Shown: piece by piece, positions 33,440 to 47,357 of the stretch | Layout: each line of letters opens with the position of its first letter | How positions within the stretch are numbered: position 1 is the stretch's first letter | NCBI RefSeq assembly: GCF_027744825.2 | Contig: NC_071348.1 | Span: forward strand, 11,627,563 to 11,691,562 | Direction: 5' to 3' | Source: Synchiropus splendidus | Lineage: Eukaryota; Chordata; Actinopteri; Syngnathiformes; Callionymidae | DNA: 64,000 bases | The notes under the pieces: generated by a model | What the model was told of the DNA's origin: nothing | The model's database searches: none | What the model saw: the letters and a program-made list of their open reading frames with translations, nothing else | Position numbers and translations under genes: made by a program

Positions 33440-33765
33440 GTGCAGACCTCCGCCAAGCAGCTCAACTCCACCCATAACTGTGATTCTATTGCCCTATTTT
33501 TGTTGTATCTAGAGAAAAAGAGACTTTTTACTATCAACAGTGCCAGCAATGAAATTGAAAGGAGCTCAGTGGGACAGCAGGGGGCAGTATTGTTCCAGAA
33601 GCCACTGGCACAACCTAGAAGAAACCCAGCAAGAAGGTTAGTTGAGGAGTCAACAGAACTCAGATGGTGATCCGAAATGCCACCAAAATTCCTGAAAGAT
33701 TCCTGGGAATACATCCATAACCTGCTAACAAAAACATAGCCTCCATGTTGGAGGGGCTAATATGA
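33440..33765. mobile_element. Decayed dispersed repeat (fish SINE/MITE-like remnant)
   Basis: Contains GCAGACCTCCGCCAAG at the left and GGTGATCCGAAATGCCACCA, CATCCATAACCTGCTAACAA and ATAGCCTCCATGTTGGAGG at the right. These words resemble a common fish interspersed repeat, from memory rather than a search. Borders and family are uncertain. Confidence 0.4.
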
Positions 33766-36700
33766 CTGGTTGTGCTGTATTTACAAGCTGTGTAGCTGCT
33801 GGAACTAGTTTTCCAGAAACTTTTTTTCAACTCAGTTTCAGCTGTTACTCATTTAATAACAGAGCTGGACCACTCACAATGAATTGTGTGTCGATATGTG
33901 GTATTGTTTCTTTGCGGATGTAGACAAGCTAACAGACATTCAAGCGAGAAAGAAAAATCCCGCTGAGATATTTCATCTGAAAGGTTTTTCAACTGTGTTG
34001 TTAAGAAGGCCTGAGGTCAGTGTATTATCAGAGCGTGTTTCTCATGCGACTCTGTGGATTCTGTAAACAAGACAGCTAAATAAACAATTGCTCAACCATC
34101 ATGTCGGCTTGCTGTCACTCACATCATTATACTATGGCGAAGTCATTTTCGAATGAACCGATGAAGTTGTGTCTGACTTCCAGATTTTATTTATTTATCA
34201 TTTCAATTGATTTAAAAAAAATCCTAAAGTAGACTGCAAAATTCATTAAAAACTAAAAGATAAAAAAGGAAAACAAATTTTTATTTTATAAGAACACAAA
34301 ACAAAAAAAGACATGAAATAGTAAATAAATAAATGAATATATAGTCAAATCTGAATAAACTGAAGAATGACATGAAAAGGCAAAGTAAAAAAAAAAATTG
34401 AAAGAAATATTTGTTTAAAACAGTATATTTTTGTAATATTTAATATTATATTTTTTATGTTAAATCGAACATAAACTCCAGTGTGACTGACATGAACTTG
34501 GCGTGTCCTCCCTCGATCTTTCACACTCAAGAATGTTCTTTTTTATGCATATTGGGAACCCTTTTTATAACCGTGGCAGCATGCAGTGTTTTGAGGAACA
34601 TTTAGCCCGGTCTTTCATGCACATTTCCATCCGTGGTCTCTTTACGGTTCACTGATGAGAGGTTTCCATGTTGGGCCGTTTGTGCTTTTAGATACACACA
34701 CACACACACGTGCACGCGCGCTTGGGCACGGCTGAACCTGTTGTAAAGAGCTCATAAAGTCTCAACATCTGTTTATTGCAATGCCTGCTTTTGGATTGTG
34801 CAACATGACTCCCACCCAGATCTCCTGAACACACACACACACACGCCATGAAACCTGTGTCGAGCCACACACAGGTGTTGATGGTGACACCAGGAAGTGA
34901 TGGATTTATGAAATTCTGGACATGCATTCTTCCCTATTATGGGCTGCAGCACATGTTGCAGATCGACAGGTGTGTGTTTATACGCTGTGCATCATTGGAA
35001 TTAATGGCCTGACATGGTCCGTGTGCTCTGAGACTGACGGCGAATTGAGATTTTTCTCTGCCCTGTTCTCCACCATTTCCACTCTCCACTGTTTGCCCCC
35101 TTTTTCTCCTGGCAGATCTGTGTTTTTAAGGCCTGGTTGGGTTTCAGGGCTCCATTAAAACTTCAAAGTCGGTGTTTACTACTGTAACTGGAGCTAGTCT
35201 ACGCTAAAGCTGGCGCTAATGAGAGCGCGCGCGCACACCCAGCCACACGTGTTCCCCTCATGCAGGACGCAGCGATATGTCTTTTTCAGCGCCGTGGAGC
35301 CATCACGGGTTTTACGACTCTTTCAGCACCTTGTCTCTGTCTGTTCCAGAACTTTACTTTCCTCTCTGAGCAGACGACGGCAAGCTTGACCAGCGGCTGC
35401 TGGAATCATCAGAAGCCTTTACGTATCACTGTCCAGCTTTTAAATGAACTTTAGACTCGTGGGTCATTTGCATCTTTGGTGGAGCAAAACGCAGAGCTGA
35501 GCCATCTGCACGGGACCAGGAGTAGAGTCGCTCCATCTGACCATCCAAGTCCAGGAAGAGTCCTGGCGCCCATCACTGTCTCATCCCAATGAGTCCACTT
35601 CCTGTTGAGTGTTTTCTCATGTTTTTCAGTCTATTTAAAACATGTTTTGGAGTTAGATATTGGCAACTTATTTTATTTAGATTTTTTAAATCATTTTATT
35701 ACATACCTTTTAGAATAATAATAATAACAACAACAACAACAATAATAATACTAACAATAATAATAATATAATAATAAAACAGGATTCATTTTATGGAGTG
35801 CTGTTTTTTAAATTTAAATAACTTAAAAATAATGATTTGCTTTTTAATGTTTTTTTTTTTTTTTACTATTGCTATGGTTTTATTGTGTATTTTCTCTCCC
35901 ACAAAGCATCATAGCATTATATTTTTTCCCATTAGTTTTGGGGGAATGAGCTGCCTGGAGAAGATCTGTACTCTCTGAATGTTTTACAGTTATTTTTCCA
36001 CAAGCCGGTAACATGAGTGAAAAATATTGGTGTGACTCAATTTTCACAAACAGTAACATTTCTGAGGTGACATTGTCTATTTTCGGTCTCATGAATGCAT
36101 GAATGAAGCAAATAATTTCTATATACAAGAGCACTTCCGCACTTGCATTCACTCATTCAATAGCACCAGTTTCTTAGGGACAAAAACATCTAAGAATCCA
36201 ACACTGTCCATTAACCTTTTCAGGGCAAATGATACTTGAACTCAGTCAGTGGGGTTGGTGGGTCCCAGCAAGTCCACCTTCCTCTGCGGCATATTCTTGG
36301 ATGTCTGGCATTCCAGAGTAAACCCGAAAACAAACAAGGATGAGAGGGATGCTCCGACCTTTCCACACTGTGAGCGTGTACCTATAGATTTGTAAGCATT
36401 TTTCTGAATTGTAGTCAGCTTTGGTTTCACCAACCATATTATAACACATTTCAATGTGCTATGCTGTGCTTAACATAAAGAGGAAGTTAGAAAACGCACC
36501 CTTGTGAATAGCAGAAAAGAAAATATAGATACTATTTAAGTAGGGTTTGTGGGTCCATGACACCTTGTGTACTTTGCCTGACATTGCGAAAAAACACAGC
36601 AGGGGACTGGCTAGCTCGAAGCCACATGGTTTTGTTGCAATAAATGTGAAGTTTCAGCTGGCTAGTTTCGGAAACTCAGACCTCAAATCGTTTATTATTA

Positions 36701-38574
36701 CTCCATTTGCAGCCGACTTGCCTACAGGGAAGACTCTCCACTGGTGACCCCTGACCTGGCGTCTTGGCTTCATCTCCACCCCCACTTTTCTTTGAATCGT
36801 TGCCCAAACGTTCAAAAGAGAATATTGCGGAACAATATCTGAGGTCATCTGTGCTGAGTGTGTTTGGGGAACGTGGACGTTTCCCAGTTCATAACCCGCC
36901 TTTCTTTTACCGCGGCAGAGAATGAGAGGCGACTGAAAACATAGTTTTAATCCAGGGTGATAAAAGCCGTTGCTACTCCAACGTTTTACAGCTCCTTCTC
37001 TCCGTTCGTCCGACCTCCCCTCCCTGTCCTCCTGTTTTCCTTCCATCATTCCTCCGACCTCCTGGGAGCTGCTGCCGGTTGGCACGGCGGATAATAAACA
37101 CCCTCCTCCACGTCGGTGCTCCTCGGGGCGAGCGTGCACCTGTAGGAGCCCGTGTCACAAGCAGAACCATGTGTTGTCACGCTGATGTCTGAAGGGGGAA
37201 CCTGTTCTGAGACATTTGCAGGAGGATAAACACACACGGCCAGAGGCACCCGGTGATGGAGGTCAAATGTTAAAGAACCCCATTTCCTGTCCAGACAGAA
37301 GATGGCTAAACATCGCCTCCGTCTTTTCTCCCGAAATCCAACAATGTACTGTAAAACTAGTAAAAGTGTTTTTGGTGGCGGCCAGCTTGCTTTCATTCAG
37401 AAACCATGCTTCGGTTTGCGAGCAGCTACATGTGTGGTTGTGCTCTCGCCCTCTGTGGGTACTTCCTGAATATCCAGTTGAAATAAGAAAGTGCTACAAG
37501 GAAGTGATATAGAGAAGTAAATTGATGTGTTTCTGGTGCTACTAAAACAATATTGTTTTTTTCTTACACTTGTTTTCAACTATACCCATAAAAACTGGTT
37601 AAAAAAAATGACGTTTCAATGTCCATCAGCTGCAAATCTTGACTTGACTGAATTGGATATCCGTTATTAACTAAGTTCTCTGAGTAATTTTTTGTTCTTT
37701 TCTTGAACAAACTTTAAGAGTGATAAAATGTGGAAGCTGACTCTGGTGTTTATGGCGCTCCAGCAATTGCACATATGGTGCACTAGCTAGAAAGCAGTAC
37801 TGCTGTTCTTGTATTCGTTAAGTGTGTGTCTTTTGACAGCAATGTATTTTCTACTCAAACCTGGAATAATATACGTTATAAATAAATAAATACACATCCC
37901 ACGTAAACAAAGCTCCAAACCTTTCATGGTTTGATAACTACTTGAATGTATTTATTTGTTTGCGTTTGCATTTGCATTTTAATTCTGTTTTTTTGTGATT
38001 AATTTTTTTTATTATTTTAATATATCATTTTGTTTCTTTAATGTCATTTGGTTTTGTTTTGGTGGATTCTTTGTTTGGATTTGGATATGTATTTATTATT
38101 ATTTATTTTATGTTTTCAATAACATTTCTTTAATGAAAAATAGGAATGCAAGAGACTTTTTTGACAAAGGAGCTATGAGGCAAGTTTTACTCTTCAACCT
38201 ATATTACCCTTTGTTGATCGCAAAATTTGGATACAGACTGAAAGGCATAAGCTAGTTTTCGCAGTAGGGTGTTTGGCTTCACCCCTAGTGTAAAGTGAGA
38301 GCTCAGCTGTGCAGGAAAGACTGTGCCTCCAGAAGTTGGTTGAGGTAACTTGGACTTCACCCTAGTGTGCTGTTCCTGGGAGCAGATTACATCCTGCGAT
38401 TTTCCTGGGCAGGTCAGATTCTAACTACCGCTGCTTTTGTAAACTATTCGGCGTCAGTACGAATCTACCAATGACGTCTTCAAATCTTCTTGGGACCTTA
38501 TCAATGTCGTATGAACATTCACACATCTCTCCACCGTCAAGTTTTCGGGTTTGAAGCTGGTTCTAGGCAGAGCT
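33766..38574. other. Intergenic DNA with microsatellites, no supported gene
   Basis: Includes (CA)n tracts at 34694-34709 and 34829-34844, and mixed AAT/AAC triplets at 35714-35778. The 161-codon frame on the - strand at 36654-37139 has no recognisable domain and ordinary composition. AT-rich stretches lie at 34180-34460 and 37930-38120. Confidence 0.55.
35714..35778. repeat. AAT/AAC triplet microsatellite
   Basis: About 65 bp of interrupted AAT and AAC triplets in AT-rich intergenic DNA. Confidence 0.9.
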
Positions 38575-38750
38575 GGGTGAATGTGCAGCAGCTAACCAAG
38601 CAGATGTTCCTCAATCCATGTGGAAAGAAACATCATGGAACAGCTAGTCTCAGCTGGCCACTTTATAACCATCCTGGAAATGAAATGAGAATCCATTCAC
38701 TACTTTATGAGTTATGCTGTTGACAAACAAACAGCGCAAACCTCCACCAA
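38575..38750. mobile_element. Decayed dispersed repeat remnant
   Basis: Ends with TTATGAGTTATGCTGTTGAC, AAACAAAC and AACCTCCACC, similar to the tail of the remnant at 33440-33765 and to a frequent fish repeat. The remainder is too diverged to place. Confidence 0.35.
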
Positions 38751-41700
38751 CATGACCAAATCTCCCACATGCCCAGCATCCCATTTCCATACCAACATAA
38801 GGTAGTTTCTTATGTGTATGAGCATTAAGATGATAGCAACATCCAGTCATCTGGATAGATCCACCGCACTATAGATGGCAGTATATATATATATTGAGAT
38901 GCTCCACAATGTTACAGTATCTATTTGCAAAAAACTCCATATATTCCAGTCATAAAAAACTAAAGATTTCCTTCCCATTTCTTTACGTATATATAGCTTT
39001 CCATCACTAACAACAACCTGCGTAGTGAGCTAGTGTATCAGGTTTGCCCTTCCCAGAATATGCCTTATTTTCTCCACAATAGTTATCGCCTTCTTCATCT
39101 GCTTTATTGTCTCGATAATGGAACATCTTTGTGGGCCGACCAAGGAGCGCTGGTCAGGTGACATCGAACGGACTCCTTTCCACATGAAAAAGTAGCAACT
39201 TCCATCCTCCGCAGACAACAAATCCCCATTTCAAGACTTGTGAGTTGACAACAATAGATGAGGAAGGAAAAATGGTGGTCACATGATATTATGCTCTAAC
39301 CTGTGAGCAAGATCCAGTGATAGAAAAGCCTCTGCGTTTCAGTTAATACCATTCATTGAACATAAAAAAGTGCAGGGTGGTTTCAAGTTTTTCTGCTCAC
39401 CAAAGCGATAATTATGAAATAACAACTGTCGACGACCGGTTGACTCTCAGAGAAGCTAACTTCATAGCACATGGTGGCGGAGCGATGTCTTCTAAACTTC
39501 TCTTTGTTTTCCTCTCGTACCCCGGAGACCCACTAGAAGGGTCGTGATCTTATGTTACGCCAATACGAAAAGGCTTTGGCGAAAGATTCTCATTAGCCTC
39601 GATTGAAACCGGACTCCGGGAAAACAATTCGGGGCTGTGTATTAAATCGGCAGCCTGTATTTTAAAAAAAAAGGTCTTTTCTCAGCATATGTGACCAAAT
39701 ATATCTAGGTTTGGTTTCAAGCATTTGAACTACTCGACGTAATTTACTCTGCGGTCGCTGCAAACTGGACACATCCCTCACAAAGTGATACAATCCGAGT
39801 GTTTGAAGTCGGGAAAATTCGACTTTGCTCCAGCCGGTGTGGAGCGCGAGCGGCTGTGGTGTGCAGCTGCGCGGGTAATAGCCTGTGTGCTGCGCTGCGC
39901 TGAGATTAATGTGAAGACTTATTGATGTAATGATGGAGCCATGAAAAAGCGCTCGGGGCTCCGCGGTTTTTGGGCCCAACACATGAGCATAATGGACGCT
40001 GTGTGCGTGTGTGTGTCTGCATGGTTTTCGACAGAAACAGATGAAATTAATTGAGAGATTTTTGCTCTCATAAACGGTTGGGTTATGTCGTAAGGTGTGT
40101 GTTGATAAGTTTCAAGATCTCAGATTTCGCTCTGAGCTGGGATTTTTTTTTTTGTGTCCCTCGGTGAAAGGGCAGCGGAGTTCACAGCGGAGTTGGAGGC
40201 AGCAAAGAGGGAGGCTGAGTAAACACCAGCCAAATGAAAGTGGTACCTTCGGACCCTGTGAGTGGAGGTGTCTCTGTCCCCCAGCAGGTGCTGACAGGAC
40301 CCCCTTTATCCCTGCTCCGCCTGCATCTGTGTGTGCTGCCAGGCGGGCGAGTGAGTGGCAGTGATCACAAGAGTGGATTGTGAGCCGTTGTGGGAAGAGC
40401 AGGACCTTGCAGCCTCACAGCTTTCATCCCTGAGGGGGATTTCTGCACCCAGACGCACGCAGAGAGCAGAGGAAGAGAGTCCTAATGGAATAATGAGATA
40501 CAGAGGATCCGCTTCTTTTGGCCTGACACGTAGCTGGTATGATTCAACAGCTCTTAAGTGCTCATTATTTTCAGTCTCAAAAATGCCTGACTGTTTCAGT
40601 CAGTGGTGTTGTGTAAATGAGACATGTGTTGATGTTTTGAGCTTGAGGATTCCCAACATTTGGACCTGTCCATAAGCTTTGTTCTTGAGAATTTCACGCC
40701 ACTGGGGAAGGAAAGCGATGGCAAGTACGAGAGGAAGAACATGCTGTGGGATAGTGGACCATCGTGAGACGGTATACCATCGATGCGTGGCTGGTAAGGC
40801 CATGGCACCACGGACAAGATTTACCACTCGAGTTGTTCTGCCATCATATCCATTCACTGGACCCTTGCCCAGCTCGGTAACATTAGGAATTTCCAGATCA
40901 ACCTCCGGTGTGCCCTGTGACAAGGCTATACCCACCCATCTCAACTGGCTTCTCTTCTTTTAAAGGTGCAGTGGCTCCGCTCCAAGTCTCTCCTGGATGA
41001 CCTAGCTTCACAGCCTCTCTCCACGATCACTGTCGCCATGGCCCCCACGCAAAGCTAGTGGCAATAGCTTGAGGTTGTTGCTGAACTAAGAGCTTCAACC
41101 ATTCCTGAAGTGGTGATGAGTGAAAAAGGGATGCATGAATCTCAAATTCAGAGAAAAATACGGCGAAATAATGAACTTGGTTGAGTCTTTTAATCTCTGG
41201 TCGACATCATTTGGACTCATGACTTCACTTCAGAATCCCTCTTAAAAATACCATTCATTATTGGTTAGTACGTTTCAAATAAATCCGTTTTCTACTGTAG
41301 CAAACAGTTTTGTATTTAAAACAAAAAAAGGTTGCCGTGAAAAACAATAAGTAAAGATTTCCTTGAGCACGTCTGATTCCATTATGACTGAACACAGTTT
41401 GATAAAACATAACTGAAATGTGAGGCAGTTGTGGATTTATTGAAGACAAACTAACTCTCTAATCTTTCACTCCCTCCACAGACTACACCGAGACTAGTGG
41501 GAAATACTTCACACTCTGATCTCATGGAGCAAACTTCTCCATGGTGACAGGAGGCCTGCGATCCTGACCAGCCTCGACGATGAGCAAAGTGTTCAGTGCT
41601 CTGTAACTAGTAAAAGAGCACGTAACTTTATTATCCTGACCAAACTGGGGAGAGGAGAGGAAAAAGGAAAACAGTGACATTAAAAATGTAGTTACAATAA

Positions 41701-42032
41701 GTTTTAAGATGCAAATTCTGCAAACTTTTTTTCAGTTAACTTTTCATTTTAAAATATTCATAATAGCTTTTTTATATTTTACCATTGCAACATCATATTT
41801 AAATATTTATATTTTTCATTTTTCAACATTTTTATTATTTTTTATTAATGTATTTTTTTATGTTAGCTCACTGACACAAAATGTACCGTGTTTTGCAGTT
41901 AGCAACGTTCATGTAGACTAGAGGTGAATATTATATTTGTATTTTCCTTTTTCATTGAATATGAAAAAGTGCAGGGTCACCAAAAGCTAGATAGTTGGTT
42001 ATGTTGTATCCTGCTTGTATCTGGTTCTATTA

Positions 42033-42067
<35 letters not shown>

Positions 42068-43149
42068 GATTCGATTAGATTTGCTGAATAGGTTCTTAGC
42101 ATGTTCCGGCTGTTGCCATATTTTTGATTATTTATTATAAATATTAATGATTTGATCAATCATTAAATCCAGAAATTATGTTCAGAGTTTCTCTATATTT
42201 TGTATTCATTACATATTGTGATGGAAATAATAACATTTTGACCCCTCAATGTTTCACTGGCTTTCTGATGTTTGTGTTTCAACCTTTTCAAAAATAATCT
42301 TTGCAATATTTCCAGCTGCTTTGGGCCACCTCAAAATAAATCTCTGCAGTTTTTTACAGTGTAAACACAAAAGAATCCAGGGATTTCAGGGAATATCTGA
42401 ACAGATGCACTGTCTGGAAGTGATGCGTCTGAATCTGTCGTCATTTCCAGGACATTCTGCTGTTTTTATATGAATGTGGGACAAACGGGTCCAGTGTCAG
42501 TCAGAGGAGTGGGCCACCGGCCATCTGGGTTTAGAGGTGTCTTGAAATGTCAGAGGTGTAAATCTATCGTCCATGTGCCGGAGGGGATGTCCGCTTCTTT
42601 CTGGCCTTCAGACCGGCTCGCAGATCAATAAAGTTAACTCAAAACATTCACACTCTGCCATCTGAAATCAACCATTTCATGACTTGCTGTTCCTGTAAAA
42701 GTGAAAAGGCCCCTCCAGATTTATTAGAATAGAGAGAGTAGAATTCCAGAGGAGGTGGAAGGAGTCAGAACTATTGTGTTACTTTTTGGATTCATATCAA
42801 GGGGAGAATGTAATATGGGCCATGGACAGCATCTTTATGAAACGCACAAATAAACAATGAAAAGAGCTTCTTGATCCACCATTTATGAGCGAGCGTATTT
42901 TAATGGAGGTGACTGGATCTCTTTCACAGCGGTGAGCGTGGAAATATGCCAGACTATAAAAGCTACATGAAGTAATATAATTTCTCTTTGAATATTGAAC
43001 GCTAGTCCAAAGTGGGTCTGCTTGCGGAAATCACGTTTTTGCCAGAGGCAGCAGAGCTGAGCAGTCGTACGTCGATACCAAACCACCATCAGTCAGCACA
43101 AATAAAGTCATAGTGTGCAGCCAATGTCTCATCTGTTCACCAGTTGATG
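38751..43149. other. Intergenic DNA, no supported gene
   Basis: Several non-overlapping open frames of 60-115 codons occur with no family resemblance. A GC-richer block lies at about 39830-40000. An ATT triplet run is at 42028-42066. AT-rich DNA fills 41680-41960 and 42120-42240. Confidence 0.55.
42028..42066. repeat. (ATT)n microsatellite
   Basis: About 39 bp of ATT/GTT triplets, almost pure ATT. Confidence 0.9.
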
Positions 43150-43272
43150 GATGGAATTCAATGAAACCTCATGTCATTTCTAAACCAAGAGCACCATCTA
43201 GTGGCCTCTGGAAATTAGGACACTGTTTCATCAACGCCGCAGTACTGTTTCATGATGCCTCATCTACCCATC
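43150..43272. mobile_element. Truncated copy of the 19185 hAT MITE, reverse orientation
   Basis: On the - strand it reads GATGGGTAGATGAGGCATCA, CATGAAACAGTACTGC, then GGCCACTAGATGGTGCTCTT, GGTTTAGAAATGACATGAGG. This matches the left half of the element at 19185-19415. The second half and its terminus are absent. Confidence 0.8.
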
Positions 43273-46200
43273 AACATTTGACGCAAAGGCTCACTTGACG
43301 ATCAAAATGTTACTCCTTAAAGGTCCGTGCACACCAACAATAACATGAATAAACGGCATAAAATTGTGAAAAATTGGAGGCGTTAGTGATGCACCTGTAA
43401 CAGCAAATAAAAGGGCCCGATGATTTGAAGCGATCATGGAATCGCAGTATTGGCTGATGACTGAATTTGCATGTAATATCGAGTACTTTGACAATAATAT
43501 GACTGATAAACCTTAAGGGAAAATAAACACAATCAAGTCAGCGTCGAGTGTTTCGATTGGTCGAATGGTCACTCGTTCCAACTTTGGAAAACTCGACCTT
43601 GTACTGAAAAAACAAATGCCGAAATTTCACTCAGCGAACAAATGTTGCGTTGCGCGCCAGCTTGTATTGAAAAAAAAAACATCAGGTTAAAAAAAAATGT
43701 TTGTACAAAAAATACGCAGCAGGTATTTTAACCCTAGCAGCAGTGTTGTCAAATGGAGGTCCAACTAACCTTGAAAGTTTATTCGAAAAACACCCAATAC
43801 AGTGTTTCTTGGGCCACAAAATCATTCACCCCATTACATCGCAGATTGCTCACCATCCTCCCGTGTTCTCCGTCCAAGAGTTAAACATGAGTTTCACACT
43901 GCAGAGTTACTCCACACTGAGCGCAAATGTAATGTTTTCTCTGTGACCAAAGGTTCAATCTCCTGCTATAGTGAGGGTCCTGAAACTGCCAGCAGAGTTG
44001 AAGTTTCACACTCCTCCTCCACCCTTCTGCAGACCACAAAGGCACCTTGTTCATCCCAACATCTCCTACCTGAAAACCCTGCTGACGGTTTTATGCTGAT
44101 GGAGTGCAAATTAAGTGTTCCATGTACTCCACTTCCCCAGATCTCTCACCTCCACTGCCGGTGCGGCGTTCCCTTGGCGTCGCACAGGAAGAGGACGGAA
44201 GGCAGATGAAATCGTCCTTTTCACTGCAATGTCTTTCGGGTTTACATTACGGCTTTATCCTTCCAGCAGCTGCTCAGGTTTTATGAGGTCCTGCCGCACA
44301 CTTTTGGAGGAGCAAGTAAATGAAGTATTTATTTATTCATGGCGCCAGTAATGCTATTCATATGCTAATCTTTCCTCCGTCCAGCGATGGAAATGGTTCA
44401 TGTAATTCCACATTGGTTCACACAAGCCCCGCCCCTCACAGATGTATGATTTTGTTTCAACATGTCCAAAGTTTTGGTGAAACAGAAACCTGCTGTTGAA
44501 CAAGAAGGTTGAACGATTCAAGCTACTCTTAGGTAGATACCTGTTTTTCCTATTAAACACATGGCAATCGGAGGAATATATCACTTTATTGAAACGGAAT
44601 GGTGTGAAGAAGAGAGTGCAGGCTGGGTGGAATGAGTTTATCGAACAGCAGTGAGACCTGCTTTGATGCATGGTTTAGATACATAAGCTGGGTTCCTATT
44701 ACCCTCAGGAATCCAGAAGTGAAACACTTTTTTGCGCTTTCATGAGCTGGTTTTTCAGATGTTGCGATGTTGCAAAAGCACAATGAAAAGTCTATTTCCA
44801 CATCAAAGGACAGTGATTCGCTGAACCTTTAATGCAGATGGAGAGATGTTGCCTTTGATTTATGGTCATTTGTCTTTCGTCTTTGGTTCGACAGTGTCAA
44901 GGCATGTGCTGTAGTTATAATCATAGCAGTAACAACACAAGATTTGAGCAGTGGAGACAAAGAGGAGACTGTGAGAAATATTGCTTTCATTTGCTGGAAA
45001 ACAATGTTACGGAAACCCAACTAAAGATAGACTCATGAAGGAGTCAATCGGAGGGACAGGTTTGGAGGTTTGGATATAAAGGCTGGTTGGTTTGGACATG
45101 AGGAGACATATTGGATGAATGTTGGAGGAAAAGGAAGGACAACCAAATGAGACATAAAGAGGATCGGGGTTGGCTGGACAGGATGATCAGGATCGGTTAA
45201 GGTGGATGAGACTGAGTTGTGTGGCAACGCCTGACGGAAAACGCTAAATAAAGTGAGGTCCAGTTTGGTGCAAGGCTTCTCCAGGCTGCTGTTAAACTGC
45301 TTGCCACAATAACTTGCATATTTGTTATTGAGGTGCGTATTTTTCTTCTGTGTTTTTCAACTCCTCTGGTCAACAGCAGTTATTATCTCATCGGCTGTGG
45401 CGTTACAGCTCCTGCGCCTGCGTTACGGCGGGTGGCGACAGCGGGTCACGCGTGAGCCCTCCGCTGTTCTGACCAGTTGTTGACATACTGATAGGTTTAC
45501 CTTGAACTGGAGACATGACAGGTTTAGGGTGCAGGATTATTTGAAGAGGATGTCGTTGGAGAGACGTGTGTGCGGCGCTCGCATGTTTGGGCTGCTAATA
45601 GGTTGTTTGTCAAAGTATGTGCGCTTGTATGTTTGAGCTGCTAATGGGGCTTTAATTTGATAAGCAGTTGGCAGAGTTGTCAGCGCTCGTATGGGAGGAA
45701 ATGAGCTGTGTTTATTTTTGGTAAACACAGTGAAATCTGCTCCAGATTTTCTCTGTCTCACCATCAGTGTCGGCTGTGTTCAATGAGACCGGACACATGC
45801 GTAGGTCCTCTCCATAGCTGAAGCTTTTCTGAAAGTATGAAGGCACTATTTTCAATTTTATTTTTATTGAGTAGACAATTGTTTTTCATTCCCCACAGCT
45901 ATTTACATTCATATTGCATTGTATGACTCTAATAAGGAATGCTTTTCTTCCAAATTGTAAATATCACATAAAACGAAAAAGACATATATTTTTATCGGAT
46001 CTCTCATGAACACTTGAAAATATTCCCAAATATTTCTTATAATATTTTAATAAGATGAAACTATATTTATTATGATGAGCCTTTAAAAAAAAATTTTTTT
46101 TAGTTTAGTCTCTTTAAAACTATATATAATATTATATATATATATAATATATATATATAATATATTTTCCCAATCTTCATATTTTACCAAGTCATTTATT

Positions 46201-47299
46201 TTAAAATAAATTATTAAATAAATAAATAAATAAAACTGACAGCACATAGCACAACTCCCAGTGTATCAGTTTATTTTTTTTTCTAATTTTGATCTTTTTC
46301 ATACTGTGCTGAGTTTAAGCGTCATGGGAAGATACTGTCTGCCTCCTATTAAATGGACCATCATTCCCTCTTTATACGGGTATATATTGGGATGACTCCA
46401 AGTGTTCTGGAGGAATTGCATCAGCCTATATGGACTGTGCTCTGGGCTTGCAGTGAGGACTCTCTATAGGAGACATATGGAGCAGTGGGTGCCGCTGGAC
46501 GGGCTGTAATGTAGTCACAACAGAGGGTTCAGAGCCAAAGGAAGCAGAGGTCCCACTTCTTTATAAACAGGATAGAAGGATGAGACCACACGCAAGGCTC
46601 GCTGTGTACCGTATATGTGCGGATCAAACCGAGCCGTGGGGTTCTGATGTATGAGATTCTGGTACCTATAAGAATTGAAGTTGACCTTGAAGTCCTCCCT
46701 TCTTACCCAAACATTCCGGCTCACAGTTCTGGACAGGGTGAAGCGTCATGATCCCTGAGGATCCCGAGTGAATGCCTCCTCTGTTTCCCTCTAATCTTTT
46801 GGTTTCTACTCCCTGTCTACATCTCCTCCTCACTAGGAAGTGGACAGAAATAAACGTCCTCATCAGAGATAGTGGTGCGTCTGCTTGGATGGGGCGGTAT
46901 CAGTGTTAACATTCTCATTGTTGCGGCCTTAAAGAAGGTGCATGAATGGAATACAACTGCAACATGAGCTCCTTCAGTCCGCTCCCAAACTCCCATAATG
47001 CACTGCAACACTAGAACCTCTCATTGATGAACAAAAACAAAGTTCTAACATCTAATTTATGACTGAATATTCAATAAGTACGACCCAGTTTTGACGCTGA
47101 CTATTTATTTTTTGCCCTTTGATTTAGTTTAGTCTGCAATCTTTTAAGGTACCGGAAGAGAAGTGGAACTCTGGAAATCATTACTCCAACAGCTGCTTCA
47201 CTTTCAAATAGTCTGTTCTATCCTCCTTAAATTCACCTCCAGGTGTCGAAGGTTTTAGCAGGACTACCTGCTGTTTTTAGTGCTGAATAGACCGGAGCA
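43273..47299. other. Intergenic DNA, no supported gene
   Basis: Contains scattered open frames without recognisable domains and AT-rich low-complexity DNA at 45850-46230, including the TA/TAA tract at 46121-46167 and a short AAAT run near 46216-46235. Confidence 0.55.
46121..46167. repeat. TA-rich tract
   Basis: Interrupted TA/ATAAT repeats, about 47 bp, self-complementary along most of its length. Confidence 0.8.
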
Positions 47300-47357
47300 A
47301 AGTGTGGCCAGGGGGCCAAACATGACCCTTAGACTGTATTGATGCGGCCCACCTGGA
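47300..47357. mobile_element. Fragment resembling a GGCC-rich dispersed repeat terminus
   Basis: Contains GTGGCCAGGGGGCCAAAC and GATGCGGCCCACCTGG. Similar 'gcc(c)aaa...ggccc' words occur at 52175-52217, 53385-53450, 58886-58925 and 60645-60700, suggesting remnants of one family. Confidence 0.4.

Noticed and set aside
36654..37139. 161-codon open frame on the - strand
   Set aside because: No family resemblance and not supported by codon pattern or neighbouring exons.
40600..40944. 114-codon frame on the - strand, considered as a transposon protein remnant
   Set aside because: No diagnostic motif of transposase, integrase or reverse transcriptase could be identified.
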